NCBI GenBank assembly: GCA_905188195.1
Contig: CAJJKY010000004.1
Location: 1-64,000, forward strand
DNA: 64,000 nt
Source: Streptococcus parasanguinis
GTDB taxonomy: Bacteria; Bacillota; Bacilli; Lactobacillales; Streptococcaceae
Direction of reading: 5' to 3'
Shown here: one piece after another, positions 25,574 through 34,360 of the stretch
How the letters are laid out: each line of letters begins with the position of its first letter
Position numbering within the stretch: position 1 is the first letter of the stretch
The notes under the pieces: model-generated
What the model was told of the DNA's origin: nothing
The model's database searches: none
What the model saw: the letters and a program-made list of their open reading frames with translations, nothing else
Position numbers and translations under genes: made by a program

Positions 25574-25584
25574 TGCATTCTCCT

Positions 25585-26049
25585 TTATTCATAAAAATCA
25601 ACATGCGACTCTAACAAGCGGTCGCCGTCATAGCGAAACATTGCTGAAAAGAAGGGTTTATCCTCCAACAACCACTCAACAAAGGTGTGGTCCCCTTCCC
25701 AGGTTGGTTTTGAGAGGACTTGATCATAAGGTACCCACTCCAAGGTCCCTTCGTTACACTCGATCAGTTCTCCCTCAAAATCTGTTACCTTGAAGACATA
25801 GGTGTACCAGTCCAAATCTGGAGTAAACTCCGGAAAGGTAATAATCCCTTTCAAAACTGGCTTGGCTCTAAGGCCGGTCTCCTCAAAAGTTTCACGCGCC
25901 GCACACTCCTGTGGGGTTTCCCCGCGTTCTAATTTTCCACCAACTCCGATCCATTTGCCTTCATGGACATCATTGGGCTTTTTATTGCGATGCAACATGA
26001 GAAATTCTTTCCCATTGTCAATGTAACAAATCGTTGCTAATTGTGGCAT
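25585..26049 (-). CDS. mutX: MutT/NUDIX 8-oxo-dGTP diphosphatase
   Basis: A 154-residue protein with the full Nudix box GKLERGETPQECAARETFEETGL (about residues 38-60), satisfying GX5EX7REUXEEXGU. Length and operon position match pneumococcal MutX, which cleans oxidised dGTP from the nucleotide pool. It is 9 bp after ung, another DNA-protection gene. Confidence 0.92.
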   Translation of the reverse strand: MPQLATICYIDNGKEFLMLHRNKKPNDVHEGKWIGVGGKLERGETPQECAARETFEETGLRAKPVLKGIITFPEFTPDLDWYTYVFKVTDFEGELIECNEGTLEWVPYDQVLSKPTWEGDHTFVEWLLEDKPFFSAMFRYDGDRLLESHVDFYE

Positions 26050-26058
26050 TTCTTTCTC

Positions 26059-26712
26059 CTATCTTAACCAATCAATCGGCTCGCGCCCCGCCTCTTTCAA
26101 AAATTGATTGGTTTTTGAAAAGGGTTGGGAACCAAAGAATCCTCGGTAGGCCGATAAGGGACTCGGGTGAGCTGATTCAAGGACCAAATGTCGATCGTGG
26201 GTAATCAGAGGCTTTTTCTTACGGGCATAAGATCCCCAGAGGATAAAGACAACTGGCTCCTCCAACTCATTGACCACCTTGATCACAGCATCTGTGAAAG
26301 GCTCCCAAATTTGTCCTGCATGACCATTAGCCTGACCAGCAGGCACTGTCAAACAGGCATTGAGCAAGAGCACTCCTTGCTCTGCCCAAGAGGTCAGATC
26401 ATGGGAACGCTTCTCTCCGATATCTGAGCGCAATTCTTTGAGAATATTTTGCAAAGAAGGCGGCGCTTGTACATGATCCGGAACAGAAAAACTTAAGCCC
26501 TGCGCTTGATCTGGTCCATGGTAGGGGTCTTGGCCTAAGATCAAGACCTTGACCTGATCCATCTCTGTCGTCTGCAAGGCCTTAAAGACCTTGTCACGCG
26601 GTGGATAAACCACTCCTTTGCTATAGACTTCATTCATAAAATCATTGATCTGGTGAAAATACCCTTCTGGAAGATGGGATTTGATGGCTTCATGCCAGGG
26701 TGAATGTTGCAT
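26059..26712 (-). CDS. ung: Uracil-DNA glycosylase
   Basis: A 217-residue family-1 UDG. The water-activating loop GQDPYHGPDQAQGLSFSVP and the DNA-intercalating loop HPSPLSAYRGFFGS are intact. It removes uracil from DNA. It is first of the ung-mutX-pyrC-SGNH-YpmS run. Confidence 0.98.
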   Translation of the reverse strand: MQHSPWHEAIKSHLPEGYFHQINDFMNEVYSKGVVYPPRDKVFKALQTTEMDQVKVLILGQDPYHGPDQAQGLSFSVPDHVQAPPSLQNILKELRSDIGEKRSHDLTSWAEQGVLLLNACLTVPAGQANGHAGQIWEPFTDAVIKVVNELEEPVVFILWGSYARKKKPLITHDRHLVLESAHPSPLSAYRGFFGSQPFSKTNQFLKEAGREPIDWLR

Positions 26713-26783
26713 GGAAACTCTCCGCTATCCAATAAATTCTTACCTTTCATTATACCACATTTGGCGCAGATCCACTGGATAAA

Positions 26784-26816
26784 AAAGAGGCTGGACATTT
26801 TTGTCCAACCTCAATT
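26784..26816 (-). terminator. Intrinsic terminator after the large membrane protein
   Basis: On the minus strand GAGGTTGGACAAAAATGTCCAGCCTC is followed by T6. It separates the gene at 26843-28345 from ung. Confidence 0.85.
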
Positions 26817-26842
26817 TCTGCCTGTCAAACAAGCCAGAGCTT

Positions 26843-28345
26843 TTAGGTATTTTCTTTCTTGGTAAATCCTGCTAGACCGATCGAAGCGACTAGTAAAATT
26901 TGCGGTAAGAATTGGATGAGGTAGCGGGTCTTCCCGCCTTCAAAGATGGTCAAGAAGAGCAAGCCACCAAAGACCGCTAAGGAAAGGAAATTAAATTCAT
27001 CTGTATCTCGACGTTTGAGATAAGCTCCAACCAAACCAGCCGATAGGATGATCCAGATCACCTGCTTCACAAATTCATAATACTTGTACTGCGGTCGATC
27101 AATGCTGAGGAAATAGGTCCGCACCCATTTTGCCAGACCATTATTTTTAGTCAGGGGTGCATAGAGAGGATTGATAAAAGGCGTCTTCTCATACTCTACA
27201 TCTCGGTAAAGCCACCCTAGAGTCCCTTCTGCTACCGTCAAGGATTGCTTGTAGTAGATATGCCCGATCAAACCGAACGGTCCATACTCCTTGAGACGGC
27301 GCTTGATTTCTTTGATCACATTTTCTTTTTTAAAGAGACCATTGTTGTAATCCGAGCGCTTATCCTCATCAATATAGGCTAACAAACCTTCTTTCATATC
27401 TTCTTGGTTGTGCCCCATATCTGTCAAGCCCAGATTGATAAACAAGAGCGGTCCTTTAGCCAGCCCTTCTTGTTTCAAGATCGGTACAACTCTTTGATGA
27501 TTAACCGCCGTATTCAATCCTGTAAAGACAAAGCCCGTCATCATGACCGTCACCGTAGCAATCTTTCCAAAGGCCTTCCAATTTCCTCTGAAAAAGAGCA
27601 CAGCCCAAAAGGCAATCATGACAATAATCGTCGTTGGACGGATCAACATGGATACGCCAGATAAGATCCCCAAGCCAACAATCTTCTTCCAGGAGACTGC
27701 TTGATCTTCCTTTAATAGATCCAAAGCCCACCATAACTGAAGAGCGATCAAAGGAAGTGGTGGAATATCCGTATACATGGAATAGAAATAAGGCGAGTAA
27801 CAGATCAAGCTCACATAGAAGAGATAGACCAGATCAGCCGTTTTTTGATTGAAATGCTTCTGGGAAAGCTTGTACAAGAGGACTGCACCCAGATTGACAT
27901 AGAGGATATTGAGAGCCTGCATGACCCACAGACCGCTAGAGCCAAATAAGACATAGAAAAACTTCTCGTAAAGAAAGAGCGGAATGTTATTGGGATTGCG
28001 ACTGAGGTAGTTGGTGATAGAGGATTGCTTCAGAAGATCAAAAGCCCCTTTGAAAACAACCGCAGCATCCCGACGGATAAAGAGCTCCGCACAGACCATG
28101 ACAATCACCTGAAAGACAACCGCTCCAAGCAAGAAGCCTTTTTTGTGCCGGGTCAACCAAGCAAAGGCACTCTTTAGCCCATCGCGTTTCAACCAGGCTA
28201 GCAGAAATAGCAATCCAGCACCTAAAATGGCTAGCCATGAAATCTCTCTCAGATAAATCACACTGATCAAGAACCAGTGGACCATCACTAGCAACATGAC
28301 AACATGAAGCATCCCAAATAGAATACGTTTACTTTTCGATAACAT
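26843..28345 (-). CDS. Polytopic membrane protein, probable GT-C/PMT-type glycosyltransferase
   Basis: A 500-residue protein with about 11 hydrophobic segments. An N-terminal region with an acidic residue just after the first loops (CAELFIRRDAAVVF) and a long extracytoplasmic region before the last helices resemble GT-C fold polyprenol-phosphate-dependent glycosyltransferases of the TIGR03766 type. The substrate is unknown. It is flanked by terminators on both sides and so probably forms its own unit. Confidence 0.72.
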   Translation of the reverse strand: MLSKSKRILFGMLHVVMLLVMVHWFLISVIYLREISWLAILGAGLLFLLAWLKRDGLKSAFAWLTRHKKGFLLGAVVFQVIVMVCAELFIRRDAAVVFKGAFDLLKQSSITNYLSRNPNNIPLFLYEKFFYVLFGSSGLWVMQALNILYVNLGAVLLYKLSQKHFNQKTADLVYLFYVSLICYSPYFYSMYTDIPPLPLIALQLWWALDLLKEDQAVSWKKIVGLGILSGVSMLIRPTTIIVMIAFWAVLFFRGNWKAFGKIATVTVMMTGFVFTGLNTAVNHQRVVPILKQEGLAKGPLLFINLGLTDMGHNQEDMKEGLLAYIDEDKRSDYNNGLFKKENVIKEIKRRLKEYGPFGLIGHIYYKQSLTVAEGTLGWLYRDVEYEKTPFINPLYAPLTKNNGLAKWVRTYFLSIDRPQYKYYEFVKQVIWIILSAGLVGAYLKRRDTDEFNFLSLAVFGGLLFLTIFEGGKTRYLIQFLPQILLVASIGLAGFTKKENT

Positions 28346-28359
28346 AGGTCCATTATATC

Positions 28360-28387
28360 AAAAAAACAGCATTTCTGCTGTTTTGGG
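28360..28387 (-). terminator. Terminator of the small membrane-protein cluster
   Basis: On the minus strand AAAACAGCAGAAATGCTGTTTTTTT lies downstream of the gene at 28425 and upstream of the start at 28345. Confidence 0.8.
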
Positions 28388-28424
28388 GTGGTACGAAAAC
28401 ATTTAGGTTGGCGAATGATCTAAA

Positions 28425-28619
28425 TTATTTAGGAGCTTCCTTGAAATCAAACTCTATTTCCCGAGGCTCTGTGAATTCAAGACCTCTATAAAAGAGAACA
28501 ACCAACAAATATAAAATCAATCCCAAAAACAAGCGCATTTGAACGAAATATGCTAGAAACAGGACTATAGCACTTAAACAAACGAGGGCAAACAATTGAC
28601 GTTTTCTTATTTTTCGCAT
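28425..28619 (-). CDS. Small two-helix membrane protein
   Basis: A 64-residue protein. A very basic start (MRKIRKRQ) is followed by two hydrophobic segments (LFALVCLSAIVLFLAYF and LFLGLILYLLVVLFY) and an acidic cytoplasmic tail (EPREIEFDF). The start codon immediately follows the stop of the upstream gene. The family is unknown. Confidence 0.6.
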   Translation of the reverse strand: MRKIRKRQLFALVCLSAIVLFLAYFVQMRLFLGLILYLLVVLFYRGLEFTEPREIEFDFKEAPK

Positions 28620-29117
28620 TCACCACACCTCGGTTCCATTTGCTGTTTTTTGAAGATACTCTGTAGGCTTTATCTGACCAACTAATGATAGTTCTGCTCC
28701 ATTTTTCTTAACAAACTGCTTCAACTGCACATATCTGGCAATAGTGACCAACCATAAAGTGATCATAACTGCAAAGAGAAACAAAAGGACATTTATCGCT
28801 CCTTCTCTAACATTCAAATCAAGATTTGCTTTTCCAAAGAAAAGGTCCATGGGAAGGATCTTTCTAAATGTCCTTGCTAATAATAAACCTAGTGGAACAC
28901 CAATCAAAGAAGAAATATTCGCTGGTGCTTTCTTTGAAAAAATTTGATCTTTAAACAAATGGTTGGTCTGGTACACTTTACGGTATCTGTCAAAAGGGAT
29001 TTTACTATTGCGTTTGATAATAAATTCTTCCCCTTGATCTGTTACCAACAAAAAGTAGCCCCAGAGAGGCTTTTTCCCATTCAAACTGATATTAAAACAT
29101 TGACCTCTTTTGATCAT
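28620..29117 (-). CDS. Membrane protein of unknown function
   Basis: A 165-residue protein. Its soluble N-terminal half (YFLLVTDQGEEFIIKRNSKIPFDRYRKVY) is followed by two hydrophobic segments near residues 75-90 and 110-135. The frame is open to an ATG at 29132, but an AGAGGA site sits 7 bp before the ATG at 29117, which is the better start. It is followed with no gap by the 64-residue gene. No family is recognised. Confidence 0.65.
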   Translation of the reverse strand: MIKRGQCFNISLNGKKPLWGYFLLVTDQGEEFIIKRNSKIPFDRYRKVYQTNHLFKDQIFSKKAPANISSLIGVPLGLLLARTFRKILPMDLFFGKANLDLNVREGAINVLLFLFAVMITLWLVTIARYVQLKQFVKKNGAELSLVGQIKPTEYLQKTANGTEVW

Positions 29118-29183
29118 TGAAAATCCTCTCATTCAACCAAACATATATGAATGTGCTTTTTATTTAAGATGGGTCTGAACAAT

Positions 29184-29675
29184 TCAACCTAACAAGGCTA
29201 GAATGCATACTAACCCAAGATAAATTCCAACCGTTAGAATCATTCCGATTTTATAGAAACCGACTAAGCCAGCATATCGTTCGACAAAACCGATCTGTGG
29301 GTCGACTGGATTATAAAAGACTGTCATGGGAGACCCGATTGGGAATATCATCCGCAAATCCAGATTTTTACCGGCTCCAAGAACATAGGTTCTATCGAAA
29401 ACATTGGCCTGCCTAGATTTGGAAGAAGTCTCCCTAAAATAAGCATAGGTGAAGGTCTTTTGGTATCTTTCGCCCCCGACTTGATACTCCACCACAGGCA
29501 GTGAAATAAGCAGTTGATTTTTGGAATCAAAATCAACTACTTCTCCCATAACTCTTGCGGTTGATTCTGTTTTCACTTTTATTTCACGACGATACAAGGT
29601 GTAAAAGATAAGCAGCATGATCAAGAAAACAAGGGTCAGAATGCCCAAACTAAGCCAGAATATTGTTACTGTCAT
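29184..29675 (-). CDS. DUF3592-like membrane protein
   Basis: A 163-residue protein. An N-terminal helix is followed by an extracytoplasmic beta-rich part with ARVMGEVVDFDS, VVEYQVGGERYQKTFTY and the closing signature GSPMTVFYNPVDPQIGFVE, then two membrane helices. This pattern is typical of DUF3592 proteins, whose function is not established. It belongs to the run of minus-strand membrane proteins at 28.4-30.3 kb. Confidence 0.7.
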   Translation of the reverse strand: MTVTIFWLSLGILTLVFLIMLLIFYTLYRREIKVKTESTARVMGEVVDFDSKNQLLISLPVVEYQVGGERYQKTFTYAYFRETSSKSRQANVFDRTYVLGAGKNLDLRMIFPIGSPMTVFYNPVDPQIGFVERYAGLVGFYKIGMILTVGIYLGLVCILALLG

Positions 29676-29731
29676 TGATTTTTTACCCTTTCACATAAAC
29701 TAGTTGGTTTCAAATCCCTTAAAAAGTCATC

Positions 29732-30331
29732 TTATTCTCCCCTTTTCAACCAATTCTGTTGCTGCGCTTTTTCTGCAAGATCTTTTGCTTTGTTTATATC
29801 TAGTGAGTTTGAATCTGATGGGGCATTGGATTCGATTTCTTCTTTCAATTCTTGTAAGGTTTGAACATCTTTCGGAGTCAAATTGGAGACCGTACTAGAT
29901 CCTTTTTCTGTCGAATTTTCTGGCACAGACTGGATCTCGCGATAGGTCTTAATCACTTCAGTTCCCGCGTCTGTTGTCGGAAGAGGACGATAGAACATGA
30001 AGAAACCAATAATGACAATCAGAAGAGCCGTAGCTGATACCAAAACCCCTTTCTGCAGATTCTCCACAGGAAGTTTAGTATCTTTAGTAGACAAGCTCTT
30101 CCATTCTGGATGTTCTTCCTCAGCTTCTTTTTTGGCGTTGAAAGCAGGGGTAACCAAGAATTGGTTCATCAAAGTCAGTGCCCCCAAGGCCATCAGTAAA
30201 AATGGGATATGACGTGATTTACTAATGACCACTAAAATTCCTTCTGCAATAGCAATCAAACTGATGATGATATTGACGGTAAACCAGACCCGAGCCTGTT
30301 TCTTCATTTGCAAATAATGTTCTTTTGTCAT
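29732..30331 (-). CDS. Membrane protein of unknown function
   Basis: A 199-residue protein. Three hydrophobic segments (about residues 18-36, 42-60 and 90-110) are followed by a long hydrophilic Glu/Ser/Lys-rich tail. An AAGGGAG site lies 7 bp upstream of the ATG at 30331, preferred over the in-frame ATG at 30364. No family is recognised. Confidence 0.65.
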   Translation of the reverse strand: MTKEHYLQMKKQARVWFTVNIIISLIAIAEGILVVISKSRHIPFLLMALGALTLMNQFLVTPAFNAKKEAEEEHPEWKSLSTKDTKLPVENLQKGVLVSATALLIVIIGFFMFYRPLPTTDAGTEVIKTYREIQSVPENSTEKGSSTVSNLTPKDVQTLQELKEEIESNAPSDSNSLDINKAKDLAEKAQQQNWLKRGE

Positions 30332-30440
30332 TTTATTCTCCCTTAAAAATGCTTTTTTCTTCATCCATGAAAATAATTACTACTATCATACCGGATTTTA
30401 CTTTGAGAATCAAGTTAACCACCAACTAGTGAAAAGAGTA

Positions 30441-30468
30441 TAAAAAAGAAGCGTTAGAAACGCTTCAG
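30441..30468 (-). terminator. pyrE terminator
   Basis: On the minus strand GAAGCGTTTCTAACGCTTC is followed by T6, directly after the pyrE stop. Confidence 0.85.
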
Positions 30469-30473
30469 TTGAA

Positions 30474-31106
30474 TTATTTATTTTGCCAAGTTTCTTGGTT
30501 TTCTTTGAAACGGCGTAACAACTCTAAACCTTCAGAAGTGATGTAACCTTGTTCTTCTGCCAAATGAATCAATTCTGTATAGTTAGACAAGGTTTCAAGT
30601 TGAACGCCAGCTTCCGCAAATTTCTTATCAGCTTTCTCCAATTGGTAGGTGAAGATAGCTACGACACCAAGGACATCCGCCCCTTCGCGCTTGGCAGCTG
30701 CGACAGCATCCAAGACAGATCCACCAGTAGAAATCAAATCTTCCACTACGACCATCTTTTGACCTTGAGGTACACGGCCTTCAATTTGATTACCAGCACC
30801 GTGGTCTTTTGGTTTGCTACGGATGTAGGCAAATGGCAAATTCATCTTGTCCGCAATAATAGCTCCGTGAGGAATCCCAGCAGTTGCAGTTCCTGCAATC
30901 ACTTCTACTTCAGGGAAAGCTTCCTTGATTTTATCTACAAATCCATTTTCGATCAAGGTGCGAGTTTCTGGATAAGCGAGTGTTACACGGTTATCTGTAT
31001 AAATTGGGGATTTGATCCCAGATGCCCAAGTAAAAGGTTCTTCTGGTTTCAAATAAACGGCTTCGATTTTCAAAAGATGGCTAGCAATATCTTTAGCTAA
31101 TGACAT
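30474..31106 (-). CDS. pyrE: Orotate phosphoribosyltransferase
   Basis: A 210-residue enzyme forming OMP from orotate and PRPP. The PRPP loop is VVVEDLISTGGSVLDAV, and the catalytic lysine loop includes RSKPKDHGAGNQIEG. AAGGAG precedes the ATG. It is the last gene of pyrK-pyrD-pyrF-pyrE, separated from pyrF by a 441-bp interval filled with structured tandem repeats. Confidence 0.97.
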   Translation of the reverse strand: MSLAKDIASHLLKIEAVYLKPEEPFTWASGIKSPIYTDNRVTLAYPETRTLIENGFVDKIKEAFPEVEVIAGTATAGIPHGAIIADKMNLPFAYIRSKPKDHGAGNQIEGRVPQGQKMVVVEDLISTGGSVLDAVAAAKREGADVLGVVAIFTYQLEKADKKFAEAGVQLETLSNYTELIHLAEEQGYITSEGLELLRRFKENQETWQNK

Positions 31107-31180
31107 GGCGACTCCTTAATTTACGATTTTAATCATATACGAATTAAATCAATTTTCGATTTAAACAACAACATTACAGG

Positions 31181-31547
31181 TTAGTGAATCGTTTGGGGAA
31201 GGCCCCATCGGGTTCTGTTCATTCCGACGATTTAGAGGATAAAACGATCATTTTTATCCTCTAAATCTAGTGAATAGTTTAGGGAAGGCCCTATCGGGCC
31301 TCGATTATTCCGACGATCACAGAAGAGAAACGATCATTTTCTCTTCTGTGATCTAGTGAATGCGTTAGGGAAGGTCCCGTAGGACTTCCCGTAGAGCTAC
31401 AAAAGTTTCACTTTTAGTAGCAATTAGTGTTCCGACGATTTAGAGGATAAAACGATTATTTTTATCCTCTAAATCTAGTGAATAGTTTAGGAAAGATCCC
31501 ATCGGACTTTCCTTAGAACGTCTTGAAGCACAGCTTCTTAGACGTTC
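31181..31547. repeat. Tandem array of structured repeats between pyrF and pyrE
   Basis: Units begin near 31181, 31268, 31354 and 31475 (the last incomplete, ending in pyrF). Each starts TAGTGAAT, has a small hairpin around GGGAAGGCCC...GGGCC, then TTCCGACGAT leading into a long hairpin. In units 1 and 3 the long arms are GATTTAGAGGATA/TATCCTCTAAATC. In unit 2 they are GATCACAGAAGAGA/TCTCTTCTGTGATC. The loop ACGATCATTT stays nearly constant. Arm changes are compensatory. Nothing coding is seen, and the array is transcribed within the pyr operon. Confidence 0.8.
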
Positions 31548-32240
31548 TTAACTATTCCACTGTCTCTTAATTTCATGGTAAGCATCCCATGGGTTTTCTG
31601 CTTGAATAATTGGACGTCCAACAACAATATAGTCAGATCCAATTTTATGAGCTTCTTGTGGCGTCATGACCCGTTTTTGGTCGCCGATTTCAGCTCCAGC
31701 AGGACGAATCCCTGGTGTGACACAGACAAAGTCTGATGAAGTGGCATCCTTGATCAAGGCTACTTCATGGGCTGAACAGACAACGCCATCCAAGCCTGCT
31801 TCTTGGGCCTTGCGGGCATAATTAACTACTGACTCTTGGACCGTTGTTTGGATGTTTTGGCAATCACGCATGTCTTCTTCACTGGTAGAAGTCAACTGGG
31901 TCACGGCTACCAATTTAGCTCCTTCACCAAGAGCTTCCTTGGCTTCGCGCATCATCTCTACACCACCGGCTGCGTGGACCGTCACCATATCTACTCCGAA
32001 GGTCCCCAGTACGGACATGGCTGATTTGACTGTATTTGGGATATCATGCAATTTTAAATCAAGGAAAATACTGTGTCCAAGCCCTTTGAGGTAATGTACA
32101 ATTTCAGGACCAACTGCATAGAAAAATTCCATTCCGATTTTTACAAATAATTTTTCGTCTTCTGGAAAATGTTCTAAAAAGTGTTTGACATCCTCGAAAG
32201 CTGGGAAGTCAAGGGCGATAATAGGACGTTCTTCACGCAT
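31548..32240 (-). CDS. pyrF: Orotidine-5'-phosphate decarboxylase
   Basis: A 230-residue TIM-barrel enzyme producing UMP. The catalytic Asp-Lys-Asp cluster is in FLDLKLHDIPNTV, and the phosphate loop ends in DYIVVGRPII. An AAAGGAG site precedes the ATG. It follows the second PyrR attenuator. Confidence 0.98.
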   Translation of the reverse strand: MREERPIIALDFPAFEDVKHFLEHFPEDEKLFVKIGMEFFYAVGPEIVHYLKGLGHSIFLDLKLHDIPNTVKSAMSVLGTFGVDMVTVHAAGGVEMMREAKEALGEGAKLVAVTQLTSTSEEDMRDCQNIQTTVQESVVNYARKAQEAGLDGVVCSAHEVALIKDATSSDFVCVTPGIRPAGAEIGDQKRVMTPQEAHKIGSDYIVVGRPIIQAENPWDAYHEIKRQWNS

Positions 32241-32275
32241 GGATTACTCCTTTTTTTGATTGATCATTTTATCTA

Positions 32276-32395
32276 CAAAAAAACCTTGCCCGAGGCAAGG
32301 TTACACGAAAATTAGGTAGGAACAACTACCATGATTCACCGTCTAGACCTTAGGAGCCTCTCTGGACTGCTTTAAAGGTTTTTATTTATTGTAGT
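32276..32395 (-). promoter_or_regulatory. PyrR-type attenuator between pyrD and pyrF
   Basis: On the minus strand the PyrR-binding loop AGTCCAGAGAGGCT (near 32355-32370) matches ARUCCNGNGAGGYU. It is followed by a terminator CCTTGCCTCGGGCAAGGTTTTTTT (32276-32304). When UMP/UTP are high, PyrR should stabilise the anti-antiterminator so that transcription stops before pyrF. It is an internal control point inside the operon. Confidence 0.85.
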
Positions 32396-32420
32396 ACGAT
32401 ATTTGGGAAAAGTCAAGGAT

Positions 32421-33359
32421 TTACAGTAGATTTTCCCGTACATGTTTACGGAAGTTCTCAAGGGTATCAATACCATAGCGATCCATGACCTGTGGCAGAT
32501 CTTCGATGATGGTTGGACATGCATAAGGATCAGTGAAATTAGCGGTCCCAACTCCAATCGCAGAGGCCCCTGCAATCATCATTTCAATGGCTGCTTCGGC
32601 TGAATCGACACCTCCCATTCCGATAATCGGAAGTTTAGTGGATTGGGCAACCTGGCGGATAAGTTTCAAAGCAACTGGGAAAACGGCTGGACCCGACATA
32701 CCTCCGGTTCCATTAGCAATGATGGGCTTACCAGTCTTGAGGTCAAAGCGCATCCCAACCAAGGTATTGATCATGGTCAAGCCAGTTGCGCCTGCATCTT
32801 CTGCTGCTTTTGCGACCTGCGTGATATCTGCTACACTAGGCGTTAACTTGACATAGACAGGGACTGAGGACGCTTCTACCGCTGCTTTCACAGCTGCATA
32901 GGCCAACTCAGGAACCTGCCCGATTAAGAGGCCGTTGTTCCCATGGTCTACGTTTGGACAAGAGATATTGAGCTCAATCGCTTTGACATTTGGTGCTTGC
33001 GAGATCTTCCTAGATACCGTTGCATACTCTTCATTGGAGAAGCCAGCTACGTTGGCAATAATCGGTAGATCTGGATAATGTTGAGCCAACCAAGGAAGTT
33101 TCTCTGCAAGGACCACATCTACGCCTGGATTTTGGAGTCCAATGGCATTGAGCATGCCTGCAGGTGTCTCGGCGACACGTGGCGTTGGATTTCCAAAACG
33201 AGCCTCCGCAGTCGTCGCCTTGATCATGATGGATCCAAGCAAGTCTAAGTCATAGTATTTGGCATATTCTTGACCGAAACCAAAACAGCCAGATGCCGGA
33301 ATAATCGGGTTTTTCAAGTCTAAACCAGGTAAGGATACGGCTAGTCGATTTGCTGTCAT
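32421..33359 (-). CDS. pyrD: Dihydroorotate dehydrogenase B, catalytic subunit
   Basis: A 312-residue class 1B DHODH. The FMN-site motif LNISCPNVDHGNN contains the class-1 catalytic Cys. The presence of pyrK immediately upstream marks it as the NAD-linked heterotetrameric type. Start ATG at 33359 has GTAGGAGG 5 bp before it. It ends at attenuator 2. Confidence 0.96.
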   Translation of the reverse strand: MTANRLAVSLPGLDLKNPIIPASGCFGFGQEYAKYYDLDLLGSIMIKATTAEARFGNPTPRVAETPAGMLNAIGLQNPGVDVVLAEKLPWLAQHYPDLPIIANVAGFSNEEYATVSRKISQAPNVKAIELNISCPNVDHGNNGLLIGQVPELAYAAVKAAVEASSVPVYVKLTPSVADITQVAKAAEDAGATGLTMINTLVGMRFDLKTGKPIIANGTGGMSGPAVFPVALKLIRQVAQSTKLPIIGMGGVDSAEAAIEMMIAGASAIGVGTANFTDPYACPTIIEDLPQVMDRYGIDTLENFRKHVRENLL

Positions 33360-33368
33360 AAGGTCCTC

Positions 33369-34175
33369 CTACATCACAATCGTACCGGTTTCAAAGACCG
33401 GTCCGTCTTCACACACGCGCTTATTAGCTGCTTGGCTTTCATTTTCCAAATGCACTACACAGGCGTAGCAAGCACCCATCCCACAAGCCATACGCGATTC
33501 CATAGAAATATAGGCGCGGGGATGATCATGGAATTTGGTATTGACATATTTGAGCATGCCAGGTGCTCCACAAGAATAGATAGCGTCAAACTCCTGGTCC
33601 ATCTGATCAATGACCGTAGAGACATAGCCCTTAGTGCCATAAGTCCCATCGTCTGTCGTTACAGTGACATGAGCCACCTGAGAAAGCTCTTCTTCCAAAA
33701 TGACGGCTTCTTTGGTCGAAAATCCGACAACCACTTCAACTTCCACCCCTTGCTCATGGAGTTGTTTGGCCACTTGGACCAAGGGAGGAACACCGATCCC
33801 GCCACCAATGATCAAGACTTTCTGACCTTGACCGAGATTGGTGAGATCAAAGCCATTTCCCTGAGGTCCCATCACGCTGAGTTTGCTACCGATTGGCAAT
33901 TGGGAAAAGATAGCTGTCCCCCCACCTTCGATGCGGTAGATTAAGCGACAAGTCTGTGTCTCAGGATCAATCTCAGAAATTGAAATCGGACGGCGAAGGA
34001 GCTTGGACCCATCAGGGACGCGGATATGAAGGAATTGACCTGGCAGCATCTGCGCCACCATTTCCCCCTTCAAGATCATAGAATAGATGCGGGGAGCGAT
34101 CTCTTCTTGAGCGACCAGCTCCATCTCCTCCATCATGATGTTGCCAAAGCGTTTTTTACAACTGTCACTGACCAT
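33369..34175 (-). CDS. pyrK: Dihydroorotate dehydrogenase B, electron-transfer subunit
   Basis: A 268-residue ferredoxin-reductase-type flavoprotein. The FAD motif LLRRPISISE and NAD-binding IIGGGIGVPPLVQ are visible. The [2Fe-2S] cysteines lie in MACGMGACYACVV and RVCEDGP. It passes electrons from PyrD to NAD. The start at 34175 has AAGAGG six bases upstream. An internal start near 34136 is possible, since other PyrK proteins are a little shorter. It follows PyrR attenuator 1. Confidence 0.95.
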   Translation of the reverse strand: MVSDSCKKRFGNIMMEEMELVAQEEIAPRIYSMILKGEMVAQMLPGQFLHIRVPDGSKLLRRPISISEIDPETQTCRLIYRIEGGGTAIFSQLPIGSKLSVMGPQGNGFDLTNLGQGQKVLIIGGGIGVPPLVQVAKQLHEQGVEVEVVVGFSTKEAVILEEELSQVAHVTVTTDDGTYGTKGYVSTVIDQMDQEFDAIYSCGAPGMLKYVNTKFHDHPRAYISMESRMACGMGACYACVVHLENESQAANKRVCEDGPVFETGTIVM

Positions 34176-34199
34176 TGGTTTCCTCTTCTTTCTTCCAGC

Positions 34200-34310
34200 A
34201 AAAAAGACCTCGCAAAAGCAAGGCCCTACAAATGATCAGCTAGACACAGTCTGCTGATCTTTTTTCCGTCTTTCCTTGCAGGCCTCTCTGGACCTCTTAA
34301 AGGTTAAATT
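34200..34310 (-). promoter_or_regulatory. PyrR attenuator upstream of pyrK
   Basis: On the minus strand AGGTCCAGAGAGGCCT (34280-34296) is the PyrR loop. A hairpin GATCAGCAGAC/GCTGATC and a terminator GGCCTTGCTTTTGCGAGGTC with T6 (34200-34226) follow. It controls the whole pyrK-D-F-E run by uridine nucleotides. Confidence 0.87.
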
Positions 34311-34360
34311 TGTCTCATTATATCGCGCTCCTTGTCACTTGTCAAGTAGAAATCGGTGAC

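Noticed and set aside
30549..31100. Plus-strand 183-codon frame
   Set aside because: Exactly antisense to pyrE with no family resemblance or start signal.
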